A DNA stretch of 64,000 nucleotides, taken from Porphyridium purpureum (Eukaryota; Rhodophyta; Bangiophyceae; Porphyridiales; Porphyridiaceae). The DNA lies in the NCBI GenBank assembly GCA_008690995.1, contig VRMN01000002.1:1302001-1366000 (forward strand), written 5' to 3'. The translations under genes were made by a program, and so were the position numbers. The notes under the pieces are model-generated. The model saw nothing but the letters and a program-made list of their open reading frames with translations, did not search any database and was not told where the DNA came from. Below are positions 35,710 through 46,316 of the stretch, one piece after another (position 1 is the stretch's first letter; each line of letters opens with the position of its first letter).

Positions 35710-38052
35710 CTAGTCTTGATCCAAGTCCATGTCCACAGGCGACGAGGCCCCGGGAACTGGTCCGCTTCCAGTCGCTACTGCCGCGGCTGTGCCTGCGATT
35801 GTACCGTTTCCAGCGCTGCGGCTCGCGCGTACCATGCTCTTGACGTATTCCGGATCTTGTTGAATGTGCAGGCGAAGCTGCTCAATAGCCTTGATGATAC
35901 GCGTGCAACGTTCCAAGAGTTGGTCGTTGATTTCATCTTGTGCAGGCTCTTTAAGGACATCATCAAAACTGACAGACCCACCGGCGGCGGTGCGAAGATC
36001 AATCTTGGCTTCAACCTCTCCACGGCATACCATATCCACAATCAGGCGCTCGACGTCAGCTGTGTGCGTGCCAGGCGATTGAATGCCTCGGAGAGATCCG
36101 TACCGATGGTTACCTTTCCAGCTATCTCCATCCGCCTCACATCGCTCGGCCACGCTTGTGAGATTTTGAGTCAAAAATGTTCGTGTCACACGATGCACTT
36201 TGTTCGCCAGTTGCGCGTGCACAATCTGCTGAACAAGCGCGAGATTTTCATCTCCATCGAAGTCACGCGCACGCTGGTTGACAAATTCACCAAGACTGAC
36301 AGTTGAGCTCGTCGCGGCTGCTCCACCTGCTCCGCCCTCACTGCCGCGGTTCATCGAGTCCAGATTCGAATCAGGGAATGCTCGGCCGGCCGCTCGCGGT
36401 GTCATTTGAGGAGTGTCCGTCCAGGATTCTTGCGGTGAGCGCGTGATTGAACCCGCCGCGTCGACCACAGCATCGTCACCGAGAGTCGAACCACCAGTGC
36501 TCCCACCTGCCCCGCCACCGCCAGGAACAGGCTTCGACCTTCCTGTGGCGTCGTTGGAGCACAAGCGAACAAGTATGGCGTAAGTCTGAATTTCCGGCAG
36601 AACCGCACGCTGAACTGAAGCAGACATCTCTGACGGAAGCAGATGGACACTTAAAAGTGCCTTTGCCGAAGAACGGGAGCCGCTTTGCTTCGATCCGTGT
36701 CTTCGAAGCGATCCGTCCTTGCCACCTGCACCAAATCCCGCGGCATCATCATGACTTGTGGAAGCAGGGAACGGCGGGGACGCTGCCCCACGTAATCCGG
36801 TCCCCACCCCTGTCCCTCCGCCCGAGAGCAAAGACATCATGGCTCGCCGGGCAGGCTTGGACGGCAAGGATGACGCAGCTCCTGTGGAGTTGCTCGCACC
36901 GCTGCTCAATTGCGCAGACTCAATTGTGGTCTCAGCGGCGCCCAAAATCTGGGAGTCGCGTAAAACAGTCAACACTATGTACTTTTTCGTTGCGGCCAAG
37001 GAAATCTCTGTCAGAACATTGGCCGGGACGGCAAGGACCAAGCGCATACTGTCCTGCGCCGCACGAAAGTCTTCGTCCCAAATGGAAACAAGACCGGCGC
37101 AGTAGTAGATCAGCTGCACATCCTCGGCTGTCACAGGTAGCTCCCCGTAGCTAACACACGATCGAAGCACCGGGAGGAGTCGGAGACTGGCCAGCCGGAA
37201 AGAGCGAGTTACAACGCACAGCGATAAGACGTCACCAAACAATGACGAGTGTGCTCGTTCCAAAGTGTCACTCTCGTAAAACGCTGACCAGAGCTGTAGT
37301 AGCAGATTCAGTGCCAGCATGGCATGCGCTCGGTCGAGACACGAACCAAACAAACGAACGCCGCGACTGAGTTGAGAAATCTGCACCGGTAATGTCCTGA
37401 GTAACGATTGGGTGGCGTTCCGAAGCGCATTCCGTACAGTCAGGAGCAAATGCTGTGCTCTTGTGCGATGCTCACTTGATAAAAGATCACGCACGTGCAT
37501 ATATGCCGGCGACTGTTGCTGCCTCCGTGACGACAAGCTCGCCGATACGGCGCTCGCCGTGGCCGGCGTCGCGTACCACAAAGTGTATGGATTTGCTGAC
37601 GGTCCCGTCGAAGATCTTGATGAGAATGATCCAGACGGTGGCAGCCCTGCCGCGCAGACGGTGAGCGCGGCCTGGTCCAAATATTCAGCCAGGAGAACGA
37701 TCCTCGCGGCCGGATTTGGCGCGGCCACGACGCGCTCCGCGCGCATGGCGGATTCCAGAGCTTCGAGCGATGCACTCGACAATGAATTCCCAATATGACT
37801 GACAGCATCGCCTAACTGCCTTGCATCATCCCCAGCGGCCAGCAACATATCGATGCACTGATCCACACTAAGCAGCGGCGAAGTCTGGGGCGCCCCCGAC
37901 GCCGTCCCCACCGACATGTCAGCCACCGACAAATGTGCGATTCCTTGTGCGCCACCCAGTGATGATCGTAACGCGCGTATTGCTGCCTCCTCTGCCTCGC
38001 TGCCAATCTGGTCCAAGCCCGCGCGTGTGTCCTCGCCTCTTTCTCTTTTCAT
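35710..38052 (-). CDS. CSN3: COP9 signalosome subunit 3 (PCI-domain protein)
   Basis: A 780-residue protein related to CSN3, a scaffold subunit of the COP9 signalosome that removes NEDD8 from cullin ligases. The helical-repeat region includes QLIYYCAGLVSIWDEDFRAAQDSMRLVLAVPANVLTEISLAATKKYIVLTVL, the CSN3 hallmark. After a long Gly/Ser-rich insert (about 400-560) the PCI winged-helix part follows: ENLALVQQIVHAQLANKVHRVTRTFLTQNL, then VERLIVDMVCRGEVEAKIDL, VSFDDVL and a C-terminal helix LLERCTRIIKAIEQLRLHIQQDPEYVKSM. It is much longer than animal and plant CSN3 (about 420) through inserts. The frame continues upstream to 38244; ATG 38052 (MKRERGEDTR) is chosen. ACTGTAC elements lie about 260 bp upstream. 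Confidence 0.8.
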   Translation of the reverse strand: MKRERGEDTRAGLDQIGSEAEEAAIRALRSSLGGAQGIAHLSVADMSVGTASGAPQTSPLLSVDQCIDMLLAAGDDARQLGDAVSHIGNSLSSASLEALESAMRAERVVAAPNPAARIVLLAEYLDQAALTVCAAGLPPSGSFSSRSSTGPSANPYTLWYATPATASAVSASLSSRRQQQSPAYMHVRDLLSSEHRTRAQHLLLTVRNALRNATQSLLRTLPVQISQLSRGVRLFGSCLDRAHAMLALNLLLQLWSAFYESDTLERAHSSLFGDVLSLCVVTRSFRLASLRLLPVLRSCVSYGELPVTAEDVQLIYYCAGLVSIWDEDFRAAQDSMRLVLAVPANVLTEISLAATKKYIVLTVLRDSQILGAAETTIESAQLSSGASNSTGAASSLPSKPARRAMMSLLSGGGTGVGTGLRGAASPPFPASTSHDDAAGFGAGGKDGSLRRHGSKQSGSRSSAKALLSVHLLPSEMSASVQRAVLPEIQTYAILVRLCSNDATGRSKPVPGGGGAGGSTGGSTLGDDAVVDAAGSITRSPQESWTDTPQMTPRAAGRAFPDSNLDSMNRGSEGGAGGAAATSSTVSLGEFVNQRARDFDGDENLALVQQIVHAQLANKVHRVTRTFLTQNLTSVAERCEADGDSWKGNHRYGSLRGIQSPGTHTADVERLIVDMVCRGEVEAKIDLRTAAGGSVSFDDVLKEPAQDEINDQLLERCTRIIKAIEQLRLHIQQDPEYVKSMVRASRSAGNGTIAGTAAAVATGSGPVPGASSPVDMDLDQD

Positions 38053-39542
38053 ACTCGTTCCGCGCGCATCGCTACAGCATATCCAGTAGACCGCTGCGGG
38101 CGGTGATGAGAGCACAGCGAACCAGCGCGAGCACGCGCGCACAAAAGAAAGAGAGAGCGAGAGAGAGATAGAGAGAGAAAGCGACGGAGAACGCCGGAGC
38201 AGTCGCGCAAGCAGGCGTAAAGACAACTGCGACACCAACAACACAAACGAACGCGCACGGCAAACTTGCGCGCCGCGCCAGCTCGCAGTACGCGCACGCG
38301 GACGTTCTGTTCTAACTGTACTGCCGTCGATCTTGTTAATCGGGTAGTACCTACTGTACCTCCGGTTGGGGGGGGATCGAGTCGCAGTGGATGCGCGTGA
38401 GCTACAGCGTGCGTGGCGAGACCGCGCAACAAGTGAAGAGCACGCACGCGCGCATCGCCCGAAATGGACTGGCGCGACAACTTTGTGTGGCCGCCGCCAG
38501 ACCAGAAAATGAGAAGGCGCGCCAAGGCATGCGGATGAAGAGGACTTGCGCCGACTCGCGGCGGTGTGATTGCCTCAGTTGGTGCTGCTGCTGTTGGAGA
38601 CTGTGCGCATGCGCAGAAGCAAGTGAGAAGCAATGAGCCGCGTGGCGACTTGCGCATCGAAGTCTGCGATCCATTGACGCCAAGAAGGATGAGAGGCCGC
38701 GCCATGCACGATGGACGCCAATTCCCGAAAGAGGAGGAAACCCGCATCCCGGACGGCACGCAGTGAGTCTTACTATAAATTCAGCGCGTTTTTATTAGAA
38801 AAGGCAGACAGCGGCTTCGAACGAAATGCGGCACGAATCCGGCTCAAGTGGGCTTAACCGTTTAAGATTGGCGAAAAGATTCTGCTGAGTGTGGAAAGAA
38901 CGTGGGAAAGGGAAGGCACGAGACACGAGAGAAAGGAGAGACAGACGACAGAGGAGAAGGTTTGTCGGCAAGAAAGCTGCTCACATTTCCAGTCGTTTCT
39001 GTGGCTCTGGTGGTGAAGGCGTATTCTCGTGCATTTGTAGACTTGGGTTGCTGGGTTGTGTGGAACGGTTTGATGTTGACGGTTTTGTCATTGGATGGGT
39101 CTCTGTGCGTTTTCTGTTTGTGAGCGTGGCTAATTTGGATTCGCGCTGAGCTCGCGAGCATACTGGCACTGCGTTGCGTCGTGAACGCGGTGCCGGAGAG
39201 GGACACAGCGGGCAAAAGCGGGGAGCTCGAGCGGATAAGTGGCGCGGTTTAGTGCTTAAAAGTTTCATTGCGCACTGGCCTGTCTCGCACCTTTCATATG
39301 CTGCGCGTGTGATTCTCTGGCCGCGCGTTCGAATCTTGGGACGCTCGCGTTTGCACGCACACACGCTCTGATCCAATGCGTAACGTGCCCCGCAGTTCAG
39401 ACCGGCACCAATTGTAGTCCTACGGACCTGAGATAGCACGACAAGGACGAAGGCTCGGCTTGAATTGGATTTGGTTGACTAGGCCCTGCCAAAGTCGATA
39501 CAGAGCAGACTCGGTGGTCCCCTTATTTGACAAGTAGCCATC
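38053..39542. promoter_or_regulatory. Divergent spacer with ACTGTAC/GTAC elements
   Basis: A 1.49-kb spacer between CSN3 (minus) and an unknown gene (plus). ACTGTAC occurs at 38315-38321 and 38353-38359, with an extra GTAC at 38347 exactly 9 bp before the core of the latter. A GA-rich microsatellite lies at about 38148-38182. No gene recognised. Confidence 0.45.
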
Positions 39543-41405
39543 ATGGGACGTCTGGAAAGGCTCTGGGATATGTTCAACAGTAGTGCCGGTCCCTCGATCA
39601 TGGAAACTGCCCGCGAGTACGTGGTCGATGTCGCAGGAGACTCGCGTCTGTTTGGGCGCAGAACTTTGGCAACTCAGACCTCGTACGGTAGCCGCCTCCG
39701 GCAAGACGTTATCCAGCGGCTCGCAGGTGCGGCAGTGCGGGTGTTCCGTCCGCTGTTCGGTTTTGTCTTTACCTTGGAAATGGCGGTGTCCTGGTTTCTC
39801 TTGATGAAGGATAATGCTTCCTGCTTAATTGATGCATTGGTCAAGTTGCTCACGGGCAGACGCCCACACGCCCTGCGCGTGACGCTAGACGCACGCGGAG
39901 CGAGTGCCGGTACGCGCTTTCAGCTGTTTCAGTCCGGCTCGGAGACGGCGATAATTGACGATCTTGTCGTGGTCGGGAATCTTTCGCAAAACTCTGACAC
40001 ATGGTGCGCCTCGCAATTTATGCTTTCTGTGTTGGCAGAAGAAGACGATTCGCCCGTGTGTGTCAAGAGCCACAGCCGCGCAATGGTTTCAAGTTCGACG
40101 GTACACAATAGCTCCACAATGCTGAATCGTAGCCTGGACTTGGTCACGAGCTCACTGGGTATGAGCGAAGTGGGAAGGTGGATCCGAGATTCCTCTGAAA
40201 GACGTCAGCGCGAGCAAGAAGCAGCTGCGGCAGCGGCTCGAGCGAAAGCCCCGGCGGGTGGCCGCTACCGATACGCTGCGCGTGGCGGCATTTGGGTGTC
40301 GCCTTCCGAAATGGAAGCATTTGCGCGTTCTTTCATGCAAGTTCTTTTTGATTTTGCTGGGCACGACGCCGAACTGCTTCATGAGTTTGAGCGGCAACTG
40401 CCCGGACTAGCGGCGGAGAACGGCAAATGTTTTGATCTGAAGAAGGCTCGCTTGTACGCGCCACAGCAGCGGTTCCAAGATGAGCTTGGAGTGGTAGAAA
40501 TGGATCTGCTTCTGCCCGTGGACTACGAGGCGCTCAAGAAGCACTACCCGCAGAGCGTAGAGATGTTCGAAGCCATGGGCCACATGTGCGTGATGGCGCA
40601 ATCCAAGGAGAATCAAGATTGTGTTGCCCTACGTGTGGAAGGCACGCACAAGATGCTTCGTTCCCGTTTCTTTGTCAAGGGCGACAGCCTCGTGTGGGCT
40701 ACCACGAAGGCGGTGAATGGTGATTTAGAGCCGATGGTCGGACCTGACGGCGCACCAATCATTTGTGCATTTAGCGCGTGCGATGGATTTCAGGGCGGCG
40801 TTCTGTTCAAGCAAGAATGTACACTCAGGGCGCCTCTGGGATTTTCCATTCAGATGCCTACTGTGTACGTTTCTCAGGATATTACCTTCTCGGACCAGAC
40901 TGGTGCTGTCTTAACGTCACGCATCGCTAAAATTGAGCGTTCACGCGCAGACCGCATGCTCGGCAGGCTTTTTCCCGTAGCAGAAATTTTTGCCATGCTT
41001 GAGGAATATTACGTATCTACGATGAAGGTCGAGCCTGTTAGTGCGGAATGCATTGTCGGTGAGGTCCAGACAGGGGCAGAGTCTCACTCTGAGTTGCGCT
41101 CTCAGCGGCGCTGGCTGTTTTACAACGATTTCGACGTGCGAATACCAGCCCTTCCAGCGTGGTTCTTCGAATCGTTTGGCGAAGCTTTTCAGGAGGAAGA
41201 CTTCCAGCAGGACCTCGAAATGTCCAGTAACCTTTTTGGCGCAGTGCACAGTGACCTCGTGCGATTGAGGAGCACTGCAGAGTCGATACTTGAGAGGAAC
41301 GTTTTACCCGCTGAATCGAATCCTGGAGTTGGTCTCGCGGCTGCGCTCACGACCTCGGCGCCCATGTTGTCTAGGTCAGATCGAGTGCCTGCTGTCGCTC
41401 TGTGA
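39543..41405 (+). CDS. Protein of unknown function
   Basis: A 620-residue protein that I do not recognise. It begins MGRLERLWDMFNSSAGPS at ATG 39543. A hydrophobic stretch (RPLFGFVFTLEMAVSWFLL, about 75-95) could be a membrane or membrane-facing helix. A Gln/Glu/Ala-rich charged linker (about 220-240) separates two ordered parts. The second part (about 255-560) mixes strands and helices, with phrases such as KYFLxx-free MEMDLLLPVDYEALKKHYPQ-type segments ending in YNDFDVRIPALPAWFFESFGEAF. Regular composition and length argue for a real gene. Confidence 0.62.
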   Translation: MGRLERLWDMFNSSAGPSIMETAREYVVDVAGDSRLFGRRTLATQTSYGSRLRQDVIQRLAGAAVRVFRPLFGFVFTLEMAVSWFLLMKDNASCLIDALVKLLTGRRPHALRVTLDARGASAGTRFQLFQSGSETAIIDDLVVVGNLSQNSDTWCASQFMLSVLAEEDDSPVCVKSHSRAMVSSSTVHNSSTMLNRSLDLVTSSLGMSEVGRWIRDSSERRQREQEAAAAAARAKAPAGGRYRYAARGGIWVSPSEMEAFARSFMQVLFDFAGHDAELLHEFERQLPGLAAENGKCFDLKKARLYAPQQRFQDELGVVEMDLLLPVDYEALKKHYPQSVEMFEAMGHMCVMAQSKENQDCVALRVEGTHKMLRSRFFVKGDSLVWATTKAVNGDLEPMVGPDGAPIICAFSACDGFQGGVLFKQECTLRAPLGFSIQMPTVYVSQDITFSDQTGAVLTSRIAKIERSRADRMLGRLFPVAEIFAMLEEYYVSTMKVEPVSAECIVGEVQTGAESHSELRSQRRWLFYNDFDVRIPALPAWFFESFGEAFQEEDFQQDLEMSSNLFGAVHSDLVRLRSTAESILERNVLPAESNPGVGLAAALTTSAPMLSRSDRVPAVAL

Positions 41406-41540
41406 TGGATCAGATGGCTTGAGGTGCCTCTTGATTACTTATCAAAGCGGTCTGCTTGGTTTGACATGAATAAATCGCTTTTTTGACGGATATCACTCTC
41501 AGATGGACGCTTCAGGTCAGATGGATTGAGTTTCATCTTG

Positions 41541-42065
41541 ATGGGTCGTTCACACGTTGTCCGTACGCCATCTCTCCTGCGGGCAAGATGCACTCCGGTG
41601 CTGGTGACGGCGTCAAGCTTGATCATGCTCGCTCTGGCTTGCTCGAGTCCTTGCGTCGTTGGGGTGCGTGCGAAAACACCAGAACTGCATCACTCCAAAG
41701 ATCGCGCCCCCGGGAAGTCCGCGCCGGCCGCTGGATATGAGCCTGAGGAGTTTTATGTGATGGTTGACATGCAGAGCGGGTTCATCAAAGATGACGAGCA
41801 GGGCACAAAGCTCGGGGATGCTTTCCTGACCATAGCGAACCAGATTTACGTCAATCCAGATTCATTTTACGTCAATCCGAGTCTGCTCGTGCTCAAGACT
41901 ACGACACGGAGCGATGCACTGCGTGTGCTCAAAGTGGTGGTCAAGATGCCTGGTGTTGCTCGATGCCGGCTGGAAGATCGTGAATATTACGCATCAGATT
42001 TCCACGACTCGGATTCGGATTCAGACGATTCCTTGGAGGAACAGCAACCATCGGAAGAGCTCTGA
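41541..42065 (+). CDS. Small secreted or organelle-targeted protein, unknown
   Basis: A 174-residue protein with no family I recognise. The N-terminus has a basic start (MGRSHVVRTPSLLRARC) then a hydrophobic stretch (TPVLVTASSLIMLALACSSP) like a signal or bipartite leader. The mature part has a compact domain (EEFYVMVDMQSGFIKDDEQGTKLGDAFLTIANQIYVNP ... LRVLKVVVKMPGVARCRLEDREYY) ending in an acidic Asp/Ser tail. The frame opens at TTG 41526; ATG 41541 is the first. It lies 135 bp after the unknown gene before it, on the same strand. Confidence 0.6.
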   Translation: MGRSHVVRTPSLLRARCTPVLVTASSLIMLALACSSPCVVGVRAKTPELHHSKDRAPGKSAPAAGYEPEEFYVMVDMQSGFIKDDEQGTKLGDAFLTIANQIYVNPDSFYVNPSLLVLKTTTRSDALRVLKVVVKMPGVARCRLEDREYYASDFHDSDSDSDDSLEEQQPSEEL

Positions 42066-42141
42066 TACACCTCCTCTTCGACATCTCCACAAATTTTATT
42101 ACACAAGTTTTTCGTCTCGTAGATCTGCTTCGCACGGCTCT

Positions 42142-44448
42142 CTATACACTGGCTTGGTGTGCGTTGTGAACACCGTCCAGTGAGTGCATGCCGAACTTCA
42201 GCTCATTCAGAACGTCCAATCCTTCCAAGAACGATTCGCGCAACTTGAGCAATGCTTCTCTTTGCTTGGCCACCATCGGGTTTTCGGCCATCAAGCCAGC
42301 GGTGTCGTACTCTTGGAACAACGCTTTCACCAGCTCACCCTGAACGCATTCGCGTGTCGTGTGAACCAGAAATGCCATGATTGATTTCGGCACGGTGTCC
42401 TGAAGCGCGCTCTTGACAAGCTCAAAGTAGCACTCCAAAGCGGACTGAATGAGCCTGAGCTCTTGGAGTTCCTGACGCGTGGTGTCAGGGCCAGAGCGCT
42501 CCCGTGCCGTCGCCGCGGCGGACGGCGGTGGACCAGTCCCGTTCATCATGGGCTTGGCGTACTGCTGATCATGATGAGAAGCAGGGAGATGTGATAGTGA
42601 TGGCGTAGCAGCTGCCGCTGCGTACGAACTGCCTATTGATCGAGAACCTGGGCCAGCGCTCTGGTACGATGCACTGGATGCTGGTGCCAACGCATCGTCT
42701 GCTGAGAAGCCGAGTGTCAGTCCCCGGGACCCAAACTCCTTCAAAAACTCTGCGCTCTTTGTGTTGACGTGACTGGCATGGATGTGCACGAGCGACTTGA
42801 CCATTCGCACTGTTCCTTGCTTGTGCAAGTAGAGCAGCTGACGCGAGGACTCGAGCAAAGCTTCACACAGTTTAGGATATCGGGCCACGCTGGGCTCCTG
42901 CGTACACAACTGGACCAATTTCAGTAGCTCCTCGTGCACTTTATCCACGCATTCAAGCGAGGGTCGCAGAAAGCGCCGAACGAGGCTCGAAGCCAGCGAG
43001 ACGAAAGCATTCTCTGGAATGAACAGCGACGAGCGCGCACCAGATGCGTTGCGAATCGCAACGCGCATATCTTCGAATGTGAGCGTATCTTGGGTGCCCA
43101 TCTCTGAGAGCTGTTCCACGTACTTGTCGAAGCAAAGGCACTGAATTCGCGCCCCGCCAACAAGTTCACCACCAACTCGCGATGCACGCCCATGCTCTCC
43201 TCTCTCGAAATGGCCCCCGCTCATGCCACTTAAAGTAAACTCCGTGGTACGCATCGCTGAGCTCGCATCCCCATCAATGAAATGCCCGAAGCGAGACGCA
43301 AAATCGGTGATATAATGCAGCAATTTGGTTGTGTGATGTTTTTCCACATTGGGTCTCCGTGTCTGCAACGGCTCTGTCCCATTCACGACGGAAGACAATC
43401 CTTTGCCGCCTCCCAGCTCAGCTTCTAACGCTAAGCGATCTGCTTCCGATATCATGAGCGATGCTGAGCCCGTTCCGACTCCGAACCGAGCATCCAGTTC
43501 CTCCCATCCGAGTTTGCCCAGCTGCACGCGAATTTCCTCGAGTTTTGAAGTTATTTGTTCCCGAATGCCAGGCAAGCAGTTGCGGATGTGGTCTTTCAAC
43601 AAACAGCTCAGTGTCTGAGTAAGATAGCGCGTGCCGTGCTTAGAGGCAATGGGCGCGTACTTTGGATGGACGGCGAAGAACTCTTCTTCAGCGTTTCGTG
43701 CCTGCTCCATGCTGACGTTTCTTTCTATGTTTGCTTGCGAGCGATTCACAACCCCGACGTAACCGTGCTGCAAGGGGAATGTTCGGTTGGTGAGCACATC
43801 ATAGGCGTCGGTGCCTTCATCCATTAGATCGATTTTTGTCACGACGCCAATGGTGCGTTTGCCTTCAGGATCGACATCACGCGCAATTTCGAGCGCTTCG
43901 CAAGTCGCCAGGTCAGCGTTTGCCGCATGAACCGCCAAAATCAGTGAATTGACTGGTCGAATAAACTTGTACACGAGCCTGCGGACCAGCTCGCCAACGT
44001 CCTGAGGCTGGTCGCCGATGGGAATCTTGGTGAGCCCCGGCAGGTCAATCAGCGTCAGGTTGGGCGCGTCTGGCGAGTAGATGGACAAATTAAGTGGGGT
44101 TGGCTTGATATTCTTTTCGTCTTTGGCCACACGATTCGTGTCCATCTGAATCTCGTCGCGCACCTCGTCCATGTTCGTGTAGCGCTTGCCAGGCATGTGC
44201 GCAAACTCCACGTACGGCTTGTCCTGGTTTCTAATGTGGTGCATTTGCATCACAATGGGCCTGCGCGTGACCACGCCCGTGCCGCGCGGCAGGAACCCAA
44301 GGCCTACAATCGACTCGAGGACCGACGACTTGCCGCTCGACTGCGCACCCACCACCACGATCTGCGGGAGATTCACCTCCACACCCGCCATGTCACACTT
44401 GGAGAACACATCTTGGAGACGATTAGCCGTGGCCAGCAGCGTGTCCAT
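42142..44448 (-). CDS. Dynamin-related GTPase (Dnm1/DRP type)
   Basis: A 768-residue membrane-fission GTPase. The N-terminal G domain has G1 GAQSSGKSSVLESIVG, G2 region GTGVVTRRP, G3 DLPG (TLIDLPGLTK) and G4 TKIDLMD. The middle domain contains IRNCLPGIREQI and CLLKDHI. A C-terminal GED includes ELRLIQSALECYFELVKSALQDTVPKSIMAFLVHTTRECVQGELVKALF. A Ser/Ala/Gly-rich linker replaces the PH domain, as in Dnm1/DRP1/DRP3 proteins that divide mitochondria and peroxisomes. No PH domain of DRP5B type is seen, so a plastid-division role is less likely. ATG 44448 (MDTLLATANRLQDVF) matches the family start; the open frame is 28 codons longer. Confidence 0.95.
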   Translation of the reverse strand: MDTLLATANRLQDVFSKCDMAGVEVNLPQIVVVGAQSSGKSSVLESIVGLGFLPRGTGVVTRRPIVMQMHHIRNQDKPYVEFAHMPGKRYTNMDEVRDEIQMDTNRVAKDEKNIKPTPLNLSIYSPDAPNLTLIDLPGLTKIPIGDQPQDVGELVRRLVYKFIRPVNSLILAVHAANADLATCEALEIARDVDPEGKRTIGVVTKIDLMDEGTDAYDVLTNRTFPLQHGYVGVVNRSQANIERNVSMEQARNAEEEFFAVHPKYAPIASKHGTRYLTQTLSCLLKDHIRNCLPGIREQITSKLEEIRVQLGKLGWEELDARFGVGTGSASLMISEADRLALEAELGGGKGLSSVVNGTEPLQTRRPNVEKHHTTKLLHYITDFASRFGHFIDGDASSAMRTTEFTLSGMSGGHFERGEHGRASRVGGELVGGARIQCLCFDKYVEQLSEMGTQDTLTFEDMRVAIRNASGARSSLFIPENAFVSLASSLVRRFLRPSLECVDKVHEELLKLVQLCTQEPSVARYPKLCEALLESSRQLLYLHKQGTVRMVKSLVHIHASHVNTKSAEFLKEFGSRGLTLGFSADDALAPASSASYQSAGPGSRSIGSSYAAAAATPSLSHLPASHHDQQYAKPMMNGTGPPPSAAATARERSGPDTTRQELQELRLIQSALECYFELVKSALQDTVPKSIMAFLVHTTRECVQGELVKALFQEYDTAGLMAENPMVAKQREALLKLRESFLEGLDVLNELKFGMHSLDGVHNAHQASV

Positions 44449-46316
44449 CCCTGTCCACGCCCAACAAACGCTTCGACCCTCGTTTGTGTTTCTTTCTTTT
44501 TGCCAGCCGTCCGAGCACTCGTGCAAAGGCACAGCACTCTAACCACACGCAGGGACGCACGGACGCACGTTTCCTCTTTCTCAGGACCGCGCAGTCGGGC
44601 GACAGCAGTCCTCGGGACACAAGCCAAACCGCCTATCACCCCCTTTCCCCCATGCACCAACTAACCAGCGAGACCGTGTTTCGTGCCCCGCCGGTCCTGC
44701 CCGAATAATTTCAAACGCGCTTACTCGTCAAGTTTATTTTCTGAGTCGCTGACGACACCGGACGCTGTATGCACAATCGCTGGTGACAATTTCGGAATGC
44801 GTGACGGCACGCGTGAGACCTGTCTGTCGGAAGCCACCCAAGTAGCGGACGCAGACGTCGCGTCGACCGCCGCGTCGCGCAGGATAGGTTGGTTCATCGA
44901 TGGGTGGTTTGCTCACAAACGTGCATGACAAAACAGACTCCTAGAATAGCCATGCCTTACTTCCATCCTCTATTCGATCCACGCCAGCAGCTGTGAAGCC
45001 AGCCATCCGCTCACTCCAGTGAATGGGCGCAAATGCCCACATACCATCCGACACCATCCTGTCAGGCACCACCGTCGCTCCCGTCGCCAGAATAATCTTT
45101 CCATCTTTTCATTTTCCGCGTCGCTTCACAAACCGCCTCACCGCGCTGTTGGGCATGTCAACACCGTGCAGCAACCTTCCCATCCTTTTTCACCGCGCAC
45201 GCGTGCCGACCATGCGGTCAGCACCACGCCTTCTCCAGTTGTCTTTGTCGTTCTGCACCCGCCTCCCCACCGCGCAACACCACTTCTTCCCGCCACACGC
45301 AAAACGCCCCCCGCCATCCTCAAACCGTCCCAACCGCGCGCCCAAACCATTAAACCATCAAGCCGATAAGCCGATAAGCCGATAAGCCGGCGTGTGTTGA
45401 AATCCGGCTGAACCGCGCGGCACCGCAGCCCGAGTTTTTCACGTTTCTCCCTTTTGTAAGCGTGCGAGGGGTCGCGATCGACTCGGCTTGGATCGGTTCA
45501 CTTCGGTTTGTAGACTGACGAGCTGACACAGTGTGTGGCAGCGTCCAACTGCGGCGCCGTATGTGCATGTTGGTGGTGTTGGCATGGCTGGCGGTGTGTG
45601 ATGTTGTGACGACTCCTCACTTGGCGCCGTCGTGGCGACCCTTCGAACCATCCGCGGCTGCGTTTGAAGCGTTTGAAACCGTGGAAAAACGGAGGAAACG
45701 GAAAAAATTGGCAGAAATGACAGGAATGATAAGAAAATAAGAAAAAAATGGGAAAATGGAAAAGAGGGGGAGAGGGTAAGTCGATGCGTGTGGAGAGATG
45801 CAGCAGCAGAGGTGGTGGTATGAGGCGAGTACGCAGAAAGCCGTCGCAGTGGAATCGAATGGAAGGGAGCAGCGCAATGCGCGTAAGCAGCGCCCCATTA
45901 TGGAGCAGGCGTGAAGGATAGGTATAGCTGTGTGTGTCTGTTGGATGACTCGGATGTTGTGCTGGTTTCGACCAGCACAGTTGCTGGCCGCGCGGTCTCT
46001 GCGGCTGTGCTGGACGTGGGATTCTGACAACATGGGTGTGTGGTAAGGTTCGTGACCCCCGGTGGTTGTCCCACGTACAAGGCACGATTTGGAAACGCGC
46101 GTGAACTCGTGCGTTCGGTACGCGCGGTGGCGGCGGTATAAATAGGCTCGGCTAGATGCCAGTGCTAGGATGCCAGAGAATGTGGACAGCCTGTGCGCTG
46201 CGATACGTAGCAAGAGAGTGCGTCGCCCAGATCTTTGCAGGGACTTGCCGTGTATTGTTTTGTACAACGTGTAGGTATCCTGCGCTGGAAAACTAGCCGA
46301 GCAGCTGCGGTCGTGC
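44449..46316. promoter_or_regulatory. 1.87-kb divergent spacer with TATA box
   Basis: Spacer between the dynamin gene and the hemerythrin-like gene. It holds the CCGATAAG repeat and a TATAAATA box at 46137-46144, about 173 bp before the ATG 46317. I find no convincing gene; frames on both strands are His/Pro/Arg-rich. Confidence 0.45.
45361..45389 (+). repeat. CCGATAAG tandem repeat
   Basis: AGCCGATA-type 8-bp units repeat about three and a half times in direct order in the dynamin/hemerythrin-like spacer. Unit size is close to that of the ACCGCAAA repeat near 23.8 kb, but the sequence differs. Confidence 0.7.

Noticed and set aside
39325-39350. GTTCGAAT resembling a tRNA B box
   Set aside because: Flanking bases do not pair as a T stem and no acceptor stem is found.
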